Shown piece by piece: positions 1-10,371 of a DNA stretch of 64,000 bases; position 1 is the first letter of the stretch, and each line of letters opens with the position of its first letter. Position numbers and translations under genes: made by a program. Source of the stretch: Casuarius casuarius (Eukaryota; Chordata; Aves; Casuariiformes; Casuariidae); assembly GCA_003342895.1 (NCBI GenBank), contig PTFA01000340.1, forward strand, positions 636,979 to 700,978, in the 5' to 3' direction. The notes beneath the pieces are model-generated. The model made no database searches. It had not been told where the DNA came from and saw only the letters and a list, made by a program, of their open reading frames with translations.

Positions 1-240
1 GACCCCCTCCCCGTCGGGGGTGCCTGGGTTGGGGGGCATCAGCGCTGGTCCCCCCTCCCCATCGAGGGGTGCCTGGGTTGAGGGGCATCGGCACCGGACC
101 CCCTCCCCATCGAGGGGTGCCTGAGCTGGGGGGCATCGGCGCCAGACCCCCTCCCCGTCGGGGGTGCCTGGGTTGGGGGGCATCGGTGCCGGCCCCCCCC
201 CCATCGAGGGGTGCCTGGGTTGGGGGGCATCAGTGCCGGC
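1..240. repeat. Minisatellite, 47-48 bp unit, about 5 copies
   Basis: The unit contains CCCCCTCCCC, an ATCGAGGGG or GTCGGGGG block, TGCCTGGGTTGGGGGGCATC and a variable CAGCGCTG/CGGTGCCG end. Copies begin near 1, 48, 97, 145 and 192, and the array continues off the left edge. Copies differ by single substitutions and by length of the C run. Confidence 0.92.
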
Positions 241-3200
241 CTCCCACGCTTCTTGGTTCCTCCCCGGCACGGAGGCTCTCTTGTTTTGGAGGCTGGGACC
301 CCAGTGGCACCCCCGGCCCGGAGCAGGGCCTGCGATGGGCAAAGTGGCCCCCACCGTCCCGGCTTGCCCCCAGTGGGCTCCGGCAGCAAGGGGCTGGCAC
401 TGGCCTGGCTGCTGCCGGGGTGCCCGGCCACGGGTCCCGCTCCCCCCTGCGCCCCAGCGCCTCGCAGCGCTCCCGTCGGGGTGCCGCGGGGGTCCGGCTG
501 CCCGTCCGGCGAGGGGCACCCGGCGGCCTGGCGGGGCCGGCCTCGGCATGGGCCGAGCGGCGCTTGGCGTCTCGGTGACGCGGTGCCCCCCGGCTTTGCC
601 GGGCCGCCCCGCTCCGGTCGCTGCCGGCATGGGAGCAGCCTCGCCGCGGGGAGCCGGCGGGAGGAAACTGCCCCAGCGCATCCGTCGGGCCGGGCATGGG
701 CCTTTGGGGCTCGGGAGCCGGGTTCGGCTTGGTGCCGGCCGAAGGGAGGAGCTGGGCCCGGACGCCTGGGTCCTTTCCGCCGCGAGGGCCGGGGTGGGGC
801 CCAGTGGCTGGGTGCCCGGGGACGGCAGTGCCCTCCGCCGGGGGAGCCCCGTGCGCCCGTAGGGCAGCGCCGGCTGGGGCAACCCACCCTGGTGACCCCG
901 TCCGGGTGGCGGGGGGGGGTGTCCGGCTGCCTGGCCGCCCCGGCCGGGGGGAAGGCGGCTCGCGGGGGCCGGGCACCGTTCCTCCGCCTTCCCGCTAGCC
1001 CGAAGCTGCTCGGGCTAGCCGCTGCCCTGGGCTCCCCTGGCCACCGTGGCCCCCGGGCCCCGCCGCTGCCAGCCCCCCCGGCGGCAGGGCAGTTCTCGCG
1101 AAGCCCGGGAGGGCGCTGGGCCGGGGGGTGCCGGGCCCCCTGTGCTGCCTCGCCGGGGCCGCTCGGGCCGCGTGTGCCTGCGCAGACAAAGGGGGTTTGT
1201 TCGAGCGCTCGGTGCAGCCGGGGCAGAGTCCCCCCGGGGCGGGCGGCCCCGCGCAGGGGCGTGCGTGCCGGCACGCGTGGGGAGGGGGCAGCCCCTCACC
1301 CGCAGCCGGGCCGGGGGGAAGCGCCGGGCCCTGTGCTGGAAAGCCGTTGGGGGGGGGGGCGTCCCGACGCTCGGAGAGTGAGCTCGGCTTCGCTTCGGCT
1401 GCGGCGCCGTCCTCCAAGCGGAGCCCCGCGGTGGGGCGGGCGCCTCGGCGTGCTCCCCAGGGCCTGGAGCGGTGCGGGGGGGAGGTTTGCCCCACGGCGG
1501 GGCGGGCATGGCTCGAGCGCCGGCGAAGCTGTCCCGTCCCCTCCATCAAAGACCCCCCCTGCGCAGGCAGCTAGTCCTGCCGGCCTGCCGATGCCCGCTC
1601 TGCCCACTGCTGGTGCCTGGAGCAGGAGGCTGGCGTGCCCGCTGGCAGCCACGTGTGCTCAGCCCTGCCCTTGGCACTGCCACGGATCTTGGGGGGGAGA
1701 AAGGATGGAGATAGGGCAGTAGCTGAGGTTGCTTCCCGTTGTCCTGCTCCCCCTGTGCCCTGGCAGCGTGGCGTGTGGCTTGGCCAGGTGCCTACGGGAA
1801 TCCCACAGAAAAGGGGTATGGCAGTGCCACCATTAGGGCCCAGTGTGAACGCTGAGGGGCGGCGTCAGGGGCAAGGCCCCAGAGCAGGGCTAGCCAGGCG
1901 AGGCCCAGCAGGCAGCGAGGCTTGACTGCCAGGGCTGAGTTCATCGGTGGCGGAGGCAGAACAAGGAGCTGTTTGTGCCAGATTTAGTTCCTGGCCGGAG
2001 ATGCCAGCGCTGCGCCCTGCCCGCCTGTCGCAGCGTGCGTGGTGTCCCAGACGTGGACGCGGCCCCGGCTGCGCCCTGCCGCCGCACACCCCGTTGACTT
2101 GGCCCCGGTACCGTGCCAGGGGATATCGGGGCTGGTGGCTCGGCGGTGAGCCGGCCTGGCGTGGCGGGGGTTAAAGCCAAGCGCTCCGGCTGGCCTCAGC
2201 GCCCCGGGGCAGGATGCGGCTCCCCCCTCCCTGGGCACGCGCCTCCGGCTGCCATCCAGCCGGTGCCGGCGGGCACGCCGGGCTCTGCGCCCCCACGGTC
2301 GCCACGGCACTGCTGGGAGGTTTGGGGGGCTGGCGCGGGATACCGCTGTCGCTGCCCGTGCCGGGAGACGCGGGTCCGTGCCGGGCACCGTGGGCGCTGT
2401 GGGCAGAGCTCGTTTCTCTGCTGGGCCGCCAGCACCGGGGCAGCCCAAAGACGAGGCGAATGCAGGAGTCCTGGCACAGGGCCCGGCCGGATTGGCACGT
2501 CGGGGCCTGGGGGTCCCGGGCACTGCCCCCATGGATGCACACCTTGGGGGCTGCCGCAGGTGGTGCCAGCCCCCGGGGTGCCAGATGCACGCGTGCCCGT
2601 GCCAAGCCCCAGGAACAGGCTGCCCGTCCTCCCGCGCTCCCTCCCCGGGGCGGCCCCCGTGCCAGGGCCGCCGGTGGCTGCACCTACCTGGCAGCCTCTG
2701 CCGGGCCGCGGAGGGCCCCGGGTGCGTGGTGTGGCGGCCTCCTCGCCACCCCGCTGAGCCGGCGCTCGCAACGCCTGCTCGCCCGCGCCGCGCGCCCGGG
2801 GCTGTGCCGGCGGCACCCGGGGGGGCTCGGCGTGCCGCCCACGGGCTGGCACCCGCACTTGACAAAGGGCCCTTGTGCTGCCCGCGCCGACGGGGGAATC
2901 TGCTGGGAAGGGACATTTTTCCTCTTCCCCCAATATCCTTTAGTTGCTCAGAAATTCATGTGACCGGGCTGGGGAGGGGAGCCTGGCGCGGCGCAGCGCG
3001 GCAGCTAGCAGCCAGCCCGCCGGAGAGGGGTGAGCCGGCCCGTGGGGGCCCCCTCGGCGTGGGGGGGCTTTTGGGTGCCGTGCAGGCTCTGGGGCACGCG
3101 GGACCTCGGCTCGTGCTGCCACGATGGGAAAAGCGTTGGGGTAACAGGGTGTTTTGGGGGGGCCAGGATGGGGGCACCACGCCAGCAAGCGTGCCAACAT

Positions 3201-3289
3201 GCTGGGGGCGGCGGTGGGGGACGTTTCCCACCCTGGGGGTGCCCTCCCTGAGGCTGTGCCCCTCCCTGACGCCCGTCTCCGTCACCCAG
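1..3289 (+). other. SHROOM4: SHROOM4 upstream intron, GC-rich, no exon recognised
   Basis: This stretch precedes the PDZ exon and is presumed to be intron 1 of SHROOM4. It is very rich in G and C with many CpGs. Long overlapping ORFs occur on both strands but have no recognisable protein similarity. I looked for the first Shroom exon (start of the PDZ) and did not find it. A minisatellite occupies 1-240. Confidence 0.6.
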
Positions 3290-3441
3290 GTGGAGGATGG
3301 CGGCAAGGCGGCCCTGTCCGGCAAGCTGCAGCCGGGCGACGAGCTGGTGAACATCAGCGGCACCCCGCTGTACGGCTCGCGCCAGGAGGCCCTCATCCTC
3401 ATCAAGGGCTCCTACCGCACCCTGAAGATGATCGTCCGCAG
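3290..3441 (+). CDS. SHROOM4: SHROOM4 exon encoding second half of PDZ domain
   Basis: Acceptor CCCAG at 3285-3289 and donor GTCGGC from 3442. The 152-base exon starts in phase 0 and ends after two bases of an Arg codon. It encodes [20 protein letters not shown] and the following [13 protein letters not shown], the beta-strand and helix part of the Shroom PDZ domain. The carboxylate-binding loop would be in the preceding exon, which is absent from this window. Confidence 0.92.
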
Positions 3442-6400
3442 GTCGGCAGCGCCCGGGGCCGGGGGGGTACCGGGGGGAGCATCGCCCAGCGCGGGCAGGG
3501 CTGGCGCAGGCTGCCTCGAGATGCCTGCAGCACCCATCTCCAGCTCAGAGGTGCCCTAGGCACCGTGGCTGGGGGCTGTTTGCAACCGGCTGCCCGTCCC
3601 CCCCCAAGCCGGAGCCGTGTCGGGGGGCGGCCCGCGGACCCGTCCCTCTCGCGACGCCGGGGCGTTATCTCCGGGCTCGTTCGCTCCTCTCCCTTCCTGC
3701 CGCCTCCCGGCGCCCGCCCCTGCGCCGGCCGCTCCGGGAAGGAAGGGGAGGCAGGGCTGCTCGCCGCGGCCCCCCCCCCGCCGCCGTCCCAGCTGCCCGG
3801 CTTCACTCCCGCGGCCGCCGCCGAGCCGATCGCCGGCTCCCGCGCCCGGGCGGCCGCTGCCGGGGCGCAGAGGGGTTGGGGCGGTTCGGGGCGGCGGAGG
3901 GGCTTGCGCCGCTGGTGGCTGGCCGGATTCGGCCTCATCCATGGTGAGTTTGGGGGTCCCAGGGTGGGGAGGGACCGTTGCACCCCCAGGCCCCCCCCCC
4001 CCCCCAAGCTGTGCCCATTCCTCCTGCCCTGCAGGGACCTGGCATCTCCTCCCTGGCATCCTCCGCGCCTGCTTGGCGGATGCCGAGGCTGGGGACGGCG
4101 CCGCTTCGGATTCGGGGGGGCGGCATTTGCCCACACGTTCGGGACTGGACGCCGCTGCCTGGGGGGGACTCCTGGCGTGTGGGGGGACGAGGGTCCCATG
4201 AGCCTGGGGGCTGCCTGGAGGGCTCTGGGCTTTTTAGCCCCCGGGCAGAAGGAGCCCCCGGATGGACCACCTGGTCCCTTGTCCCCATGCGCACCAAAGG
4301 CCCCCCTGCGTCTGCCCGCTGAGGCATGAGGAGCTAGGTCGAGCCTGTGGTGGGGACGTGGAGGGGTCTCCAAGGTGCCGCTGGAGGGCTTCTCTGCTCC
4401 GAGGCCACCCTTGCTGGGCCAGGTCGCCCTCCGAGCGATGCCACCAAAGGTGTGGCCGCGGGGGAATGGCGCGGGCGCGCAGAGCTGGGGGAGGAGGCCG
4501 CGAAGCCCTGCAGGACCCCCGGCACGTAATGCTGTGCTGGAGACCAACCCTGCTGCCCGCTTGCCCTGTTGTGCCGTGCTGCCAGGTGCAAGAAGCCGGC
4601 GGTGCCCATGGATGCGGTCGCATCCCATGGCTCCAGCAGCTGGAGCTCTGGGGGGGCTTGAGTTTGTGCTGGGCCGCAGGAGAAGCGAGTGGAGGTAGTG
4701 GCCAGCAGGGCTCCTTGTATGGCCCGGCACGCTATGCCCCGTGGCCCCCTGCCCGCTGGGTCACCGCCCGGGCAAAGGTTGTCCCCCTGGGGCTGAGCTG
4801 GGGCTATGTTTAGCCTGGTCCCTTGTTGAAGCTGGCACTGAGGATGCTTTAGGAAGAGGCTTAGGCCTCCCCTTCCCACGGTTCCCCAGGCGCCCAGGCG
4901 GTGCCGAGCCGTCCCCTCGCCTGGGCCAGGGGATGCCAGCATGGCTGGGAGCAGGCGGGGAGCCCCAGCGGAGTGGGCGAGCGCTGGAGCGGGCCGGCGG
5001 GGCGCCCCCGCCTCCCCCCCGGAGCCGGGCGCTCTCGGAGCGAGACCCTCCTCTTCCCTGCCGTCGCCCCTCGGGCGGGTGCTGGCCTGGGGGGGACAGG
5101 AAGCCCTGTAGGAAGTGACTTCAGCCCCGGTTCCTCGGCCCGGCTTCCTCCCCATTCTTGTCCTCTCCCGTTGTTGCTCTTGGCAGGAGGAACGTGCCCG
5201 TTCTCCGGCCCCATTCCTGGCACGTGGCCAAGCTCTCTGAGCCGCGTCCCGACGCCCCTGCCATGCACTGCCCCGCCGACACCTTCAGCCTCTCCTGGCC
5301 CTCGGGATGTGATGTCAGGTGAGCCCGTGGGGCGGCTGCGGGCCGTGGGAAGGCGAGGGGGATGAGGGGTGCCCGCTCAGCCCGTTGCGGTGGGGTGGGG
5401 AGCGCGGGGCAGAGGGGGTGGTTTGTGCTGAGGTCCTTTGCTCGCTCGCCCCTTGCCGGTGCCCCACAGCGCTGGTGGGCATCGCCCCGGCGTGTTGCTG
5501 TGCTTGGCTGTGCCATGGGGAGCGGGGCAGGGTGCGAAGGCGGCGATGCCCGGTGGGCCCGGCGCGGGGTGGGGGGGTGGCGCGGGGGCCATGGCCCTGC
5601 TAACGCTGGCGCCCCGCGGCCAGCAGCGAGCTGTCGCTGCAGTGGAATCCGCTGTCGCGGCACTGCAGCACGGACAAGAGCAGCTCCATCGGGAGCATGG
5701 AGAGCCTGGACCAGCCCAGCCAGGCCTACTACGAAGGGAACCCCTCGCCCGTTGACCAGGGCCTCTACCACAACAAGCGGGACTCGGCCTACAGCTCCTT
5801 CTCCGCCAGCTCCAACACCTCCGACTGCGCCCTCTCCCTCCGTCCCGAGGAGACGTCCTCCACCGACTCCATCCTCCAGGGCCTGGCCCCCTGCAAGCAC
5901 CCGGACGGGCGCTACCTCCAGACGGGTGCCGAGTCGCCGGGCCGCGCCGGCCGGCAGCCCGAGCCGTGCCCGCGTGACGGCAGCCCGGCGGGAGCCTGGC
6001 GGGGGCCCGCGCCGCCCCAGCCGCCCGTGAGGAGAGACAGCCTGCGGGCGTCCCCGGGCAGTGGTGCGGAGCGGCGCCGGGCCTCCGTGCCGGCTGACTC
6101 CCTGCAGAGCAAGTGCAGGTGGATCTCCGACACCTTCCTGTGCCAGCGTGACAAGGACCTGGAGGGCTCCTGCGGGCAGATGCCGGGGCCGTATCCCGGG
6201 CCCGCGAAGGACCGTCTCTCCTCTGAGCAGTATTACATGCTGAGCTCCCACCCGGAGCGGGGCCTGGCTGGCACCGAGCAGCTCCCGGGGGACAGCGTGG
6301 AGCACGTGCGTGGGGACCGGCCGTACGAGGACGGCAGCGGGCACCCCGTGGAGATGGCGACTGACGGCCCATCGCCGGCTCCCCTGAGCTGCCCCGCGCC

Positions 6401-9400
6401 GCACCGGCACAGCGCCCCGGAGCAGCTGCTGGCCTCGCAGCTGCGCTGCCTGCACGTGGGCAGCAGCGGGCGAGCGTCGCCGGCCTCGCCGGCCCGCGAC
6501 GCCCACCGCTGGACCCTGTCACCGCTGCACGCGGAGCACCGGCCGGAGAGCGGCCCCATGCCGGGCGCCGGGAACACCGAGGCCCCCGAGGGCTGTGCCG
6601 CGGACCCCCCGCGCTGCCAGGAGCTGTACCGTCGCCTGCCGCCCTACCGCTGCTGCCCGGAGCCGCCGAGAGCCTGCGGGCATGGCGGCGAGCCGGCCGC
6701 CGGCGGCCTGATGCCGGCTCGCAGCATGGAGACGCTGGCGGAGGAGGAGGGCAAGGAGGGCCGGGCGGGGGGCCGGCGAGCGGGCGCCCCCCCGCACCGC
6801 TCGGCTCAGATGCGCCGCCGCAGCGACCGCTTCGCCACCAACCTGCGCAACGAGATCCAGCGCCGGAAAGCCCAGCTGCAGAAGGGCCGGGGCTCGGCGG
6901 CGCTGCCGCGCGGCGAGGAGCCTGTGGAGGAGGCAGACGAGGCCGCCGAGCCCGGCGCCCCCGGCTGTGCCCAGCGCCCCAGCCCTGCGCCTGGCGAGGA
7001 CAGCAGGCCTCCCGCCGGCGAGCGAGCCACCGCCGCCACCCCCGAGCCGCTGCCTGCGCCCAAGGGGTCGCCCGAGCGGCGGCGGGCGGCGCCGGCGGGC
7101 GGAGGGCGCTGGCGCTGGTCTCCTGAGCACAAGCTGCAGCCGCAGCGCTCTCCGAGCCCCCGGGAGCCCGAGGGCTACGGCGAGGGGCGGGAGGTGCCGG
7201 GCTCACCGCCGCAGGCCGCTGACGAGGCCGTGCTGCTGCCCTTCGCCGACCGCCGCCGGTTCTTCGAAGAGAGCAGCCGGCCCCTGCCTGCCCGGCACGT
7301 CCAGCCTGGCACCTACCGGCCCAAGGCGGGCGAGTCCGAGGCCTTCCGGCCCCTGGGCCCCGAGCGCCACGACCCCCGGCGCCTCTCCCTCGACCGGTCC
7401 TACGGGCCACCCTCGCCTGCCCGCCCCGGCTCCGCCGGCCCCTACGCCGAGTGCTGCCACGAGCAGCCCGCCTACTACAAGCCGCTGGCACGGCACGGGG
7501 CCTTCGAGTACCTGCGGGCCTTCCCCTACGCCTGCGGGGGCCCGGGCCCCGTGCTGCGCGAGCCCTGCCGCTGCTGCCCCGGCGAGCTGTGCCCCACGCT
7601 GCTGCCCCGCGGCTACCGCTGCCCGCCGCCCGCCTGGGCGCGCTGCTCCGACTGCTGCTGCCCGGCGGCCCGCGGCGACGCTTGGCCGCCCCGGCAAGCC
7701 TTCGCACCGGTGAGTGAGCCGTAGCCCCGGCGCGGGCCCTGCAGGCGCCCTCCCTCCGGGCCGCCGCGCCGGCGGTCTCGTCCTGCCCCCGGCCAGCCGG
7801 CCTGGGCGCTGCAGGGGGGGTGGATCCGGCCGCTCACGCTCCCTTTTGATTCCCCCCGCCTAGGAATTTCCTCTGGACGAGTGGGAGCCCCCGGCCATAA
7901 ACAGGAAAACCAGCCAGGCCGCGAGGTAAGCGCCGGCGCGGGGGGGCTGCCGGGGGGGCGCGTGCCTCCCGGCGGGAGGCCTCCCGGGCACCGCCCCAAG
8001 GAGAGCGGGACGGAGCCAGTGGCCGCGGTCGGTGACGGTGCTGGGGGGCCGCGTGTCCCCTTGCCTCCGCAGCGAGCTCTCCCGCTACGCGCCGGGCTTC
8101 CCACCGTTCGGCCCCTGCTTGGAGACCGCCGAGCAGGAGTGGCTGCCGTGCTACAGGGCCGCCTCCACGCACGACCTCTCGTGGGACGGCGACCGGCCTG
8201 CCCGCTCCCCTGAGAGCCCCCCGGAGCCCCCACAGCGCCCGCTGCGGGGCAGAGCCTTCTCCGAGAGCCACCTCAACCTGCAGCCCCCTAGCCCCCGGGG
8301 CAGGGATGGCCGGGAGCTTCCCCGCGCCAAGCCGGAGCCTGCCGGCCCGCCCAAAAAGAAGGGCCCCCCACCGCCCCGGCCTCCGCCCCCCAACTGGGAG
8401 AAGTATAGGCCGCGCCGGGCGTCCCACCACCAGGTGTTGCCGGCGGACGGCCCTGGGCGCGGGGCGGCGGCGGCGCTGGAGCAGCCGCGGGCGCCGTCAC
8501 GCAGCATCGCCGAGGCGGTGTGGGAGCGCTCCCGGAGCCTCCCCGCCGAGCAGGTGGGCCGGCCCCGCGGGCACGCCGCCGACGCCTGGCCCCCGCCCGA
8601 GCACCCCGGTGCCCGCCCCGGCGTGCTCCGGAGGACGCCGGAGCCCGAGCTTTGCAGGCAAGTTGCGCCAACCGCGGGGTGGAGCGAGGCTGCGGCGCTG
8701 GTCGCCGGCGGGGGAGCCGCGGAGGCCTGCCGGCACCCCTGACATGGCCGCCCTGCCGGGCTCGGGTCCGCAGGTCGGATGAGGCTGGTGGAGAGCGGGC
8801 GAAGGCGAGAGTCCCCTGGGAGAAGGAGGAGCAGCCCCAAGGGGTCGGCCGGAGCCGGGAGCGGGGCTGGGCCAGCCCCTGTGGCGCAGGTGAGTGCCAC
8901 CCACCTGCCCCCAGCCCCCGGGGCCGCACTGGCCGGGGCCACCCCCCACGCCAGGCCTTTCTCCTCTCCCAGCAGCCCCCAAGAAGCCGGAGGCGAGCCC
9001 GGAGGCACCGGAGGGAGCGGGCCGGCCCCGGCCCCAGCCACGCCGCACGGACTCAGAGGAGCTGATGTGGGACGTGGCGGGCAGGGACCGCTCCCTCGCC
9101 GGCGTCCTCGTGCCGCCGGCCGGCCTGGTCACCGCCGCTGAGCTCATGGGCGAGCTGTTCGCTGGCGGCGAGCGGCAGGCCTGGAAGGAGCGCTTCCAGC
9201 AGGACTGGCGCCTGGAGGCCGCCGCGCAGGAGAGGTAGGGCTGGCGCAGCGCTCGGCCGCCCACTGCGGGATGCCGGGGCGGGCAGAGGCCCAGCGGCGT
9301 CGGGAGCGCGCGGCCCCGCTTTGCACCGCGCTGCCCCCACGCTCCTCCAGCCGGGCTGCCCTCCCCGCAGGCAGGAGCTGGAGCCCACCTCGCCGCCCCC

Positions 9401-10371
9401 CGGCGGGGCCGCCAGCCCCCCCTCCTACTCCGCCTATTACAACACGTCGGCGGGCAAAGCTGAGCTGCTCAACAAGATGAAGGAGCTGCCGGAGGTGGCG
9501 GAGGGCAGCTCGGAGGACGACGAGGTGGATCACGAGCTGGTGGAGAAGAAGGTAAAGCGGGCGCTGCTGGGCTTGGGATACAGGATAAGACCCGGGGTGG
9601 GGGGGCACAGCACCCGGCTGCCCTCGCTCCTCTGTGCACCCAAGGGTCCTTGTTCCCTGCGCCTTCCTGGCATGGGGATGGGCCCAGGCGTCCGGGGAGG
9701 CCTCCTGACCCCTTTGCTCCCGCAGATGCAGCTGATGGAGAGCCTGAGACGGAAGCTGTCGGTGCTGCAGGAGGCGCAGCAGGGGCTGCAGGAGGACATC
9801 AGCGCCAACGGGGCGCTGGGGGAGGACGTGGCGGCCCGCCTGCAGGCCCTCTGCACGCCCGGCGAGTTCGACAAGTACCGCCTCTTCGTGGGCGACCTGG
9901 ACAAGGTGGTGAACCTGCTGCTGTCCCTCTCGGGGCGCCTGGCCCGTGTGGAGAACGCCCTCAACAGCCTGGGGCCGCGCGCCTCTGCCGAGGACAAGGT
10001 GGGTGTGCGCCAGGGCGGGGGGTGCCGGAGGGGCCGGGAGGGCATCGGGGCGGCCCGGGGGGCTGGCGCCGGGCCTCCAATGCCACCCGTCTCGCCCGCA
10101 GCTGGCCCTGCGGGAGAAGAAGCGGCAGCTGGCGGCGCAGCTGGAGGACGCCAAGGAGCTGAAGGAGCACGTGGGGCGGCGGGAGAAAGCGGTGGGCGCC
10201 ATGGTGGCGCGGTACCTGCGCGACGAGCACCTCCAGGACTACCAGCACTTTGTCAAGATGAAGTCGGCCCTCATCACTGAGCAGAGGGAGCTGGAGGAGA
10301 AGATCAAACTGGGCCAGGAGCAGCTCCGCTGCCTCCAGGAGAGTCTAGGCCCGGCCCCCATGGGCTGTTAG
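3290..10371 (+). CDS. SHROOM4: SHROOM4, Shroom-family actin-binding protein (5' exon missing)
   Basis: Shroom proteins bind F-actin and recruit Rho kinase through a C-terminal ASD2 domain to control cortical actomyosin. Ten coding exons join in frame: 3290-3441, 5187-5318, 5624-7709, 7864-7925, 8073-8657, 8774-8889, 8976-9234, 9371-9551, 9726-9998, 10102-10371 (stop TAG 10369-10371). They encode about 1371 residues; human SHROOM4 is about 1490. The N-terminal half of the PDZ domain (the GGAPWGF-type segment) is not in the window and should lie in an exon further left. PDZ second half, a family-typical linker ([17 protein letters not shown]), an ASD1-like motif, a poly-proline stretch and a full ASD2 are visible. 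The SHROOM4 assignment over SHROOM1/2/3 rests on the DGKK-CCNB3 neighbours. The exons are strikingly GC-rich, and one intron is GC-AG. Confidence 0.9.
3442..5186 (+). other. SHROOM4: SHROOM4 intron with internal CpG-rich block
   Basis: This intron lies between the PDZ exon and the linker exon. A CpG-dense block spans about 3590-3945. A run of 14 C follows at about 3990-4003. From 4200 to 5180 nothing distinctive was seen. Confidence 0.6.
3600..3943 (+). promoter_or_regulatory. SHROOM4: Candidate internal SHROOM4 promoter and alternative first exon
   Basis: A dense CpG block ends in TCATCCATG directly followed by GTGAGT at 3944, a consensus splice donor. CpG island plus donor without an upstream acceptor looks like a transcription start and noncoding first exon. 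Spliced to the exon at 5187 it would bypass the PDZ exon. The ATG at 3941 would read out of frame and stop early, so a downstream start such as the Met at 5697 would be needed. PDZ-less isoforms are known for SHROOM3. No transcript evidence is available here. Confidence 0.35.
5187..5318 (+). CDS. SHROOM4: SHROOM4 post-PDZ linker exon
   Basis: Acceptor TTGGCAG ending at 5186, donor GTGAGC from 5319. The 132-base exon completes the Arg codon and reads [19 protein letters not shown], a block shared by PDZ-bearing Shroom proteins. It ends with AG of a Ser codon, which matches the phase of the next exon. Confidence 0.9.
5624..7709 (+). CDS. SHROOM4: SHROOM4 large central exon with ASD1-like motif
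   Basis: This 2086-base exon is the long central exon typical of Shroom genes. It opens with [14 protein letters not shown] and [18 protein letters not shown], both family-like, and runs open to donor CCG|GTGAGT at 7710. Positions 6810-6884 encode a basic segment ([19 protein letters not shown]) resembling the ASD1 actin-binding motif of SHROOM2/3. The rest is low-complexity, rich in Pro, Arg, Gly and Ala. Its acceptor is a CAGCAG tandem, so an alternative start three bases later is possible. Long antisense ORFs here are by-products of the GC bias. Confidence 0.9.
7864..8889 (+). CDS. SHROOM4: SHROOM4 exons 7864-7925, 8073-8657 and 8774-8889
   Basis: The 62-base exon reads [20 protein letters not shown]. 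The 585-base exon holds the poly-proline block [18 protein letters not shown] near 8360-8407, followed by RRASHH, a combination conserved in the family and compatible with EVH1 or SH3 binding. Its donor is AG|GCAAGT at 8658, a GC-AG donor. Reading through instead would hit a stop at 8740-8742. Skipping to acceptor CCGCAG at 8773 restores the frame into [19 protein letters not shown]. Confidence 0.82.
8976..10371 (+). CDS. SHROOM4: SHROOM4 C-terminal exons with ASD2 domain
   Basis: Exons 8976-9234, 9371-9551, 9726-9998 and 10102-10371. From about 9420 the protein reads [20 protein letters not shown], then a long charged coiled coil with [39 protein letters not shown] and [16 protein letters not shown]. 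This is the ASD2 three-segment coiled coil that binds the Rho-kinase coiled coil in characterised Shrooms. The protein ends with LGPAPMGC. The 8976 exon has a CAGCAG tandem acceptor. Confidence 0.93.

Noticed and set aside
39..1722. Long overlapping ORFs at the left edge on both strands
   Set aside because: GC-rich intron and minisatellite; no protein-like features, and several frames are equally open.
5121..7707. Long minus-strand ORFs (461 and 776 codons) opposite the large SHROOM4 exon
   Set aside because: They mirror a GC-rich coding exon, cross its intron boundary and have low-complexity Ala/Arg/Gly/Pro content.
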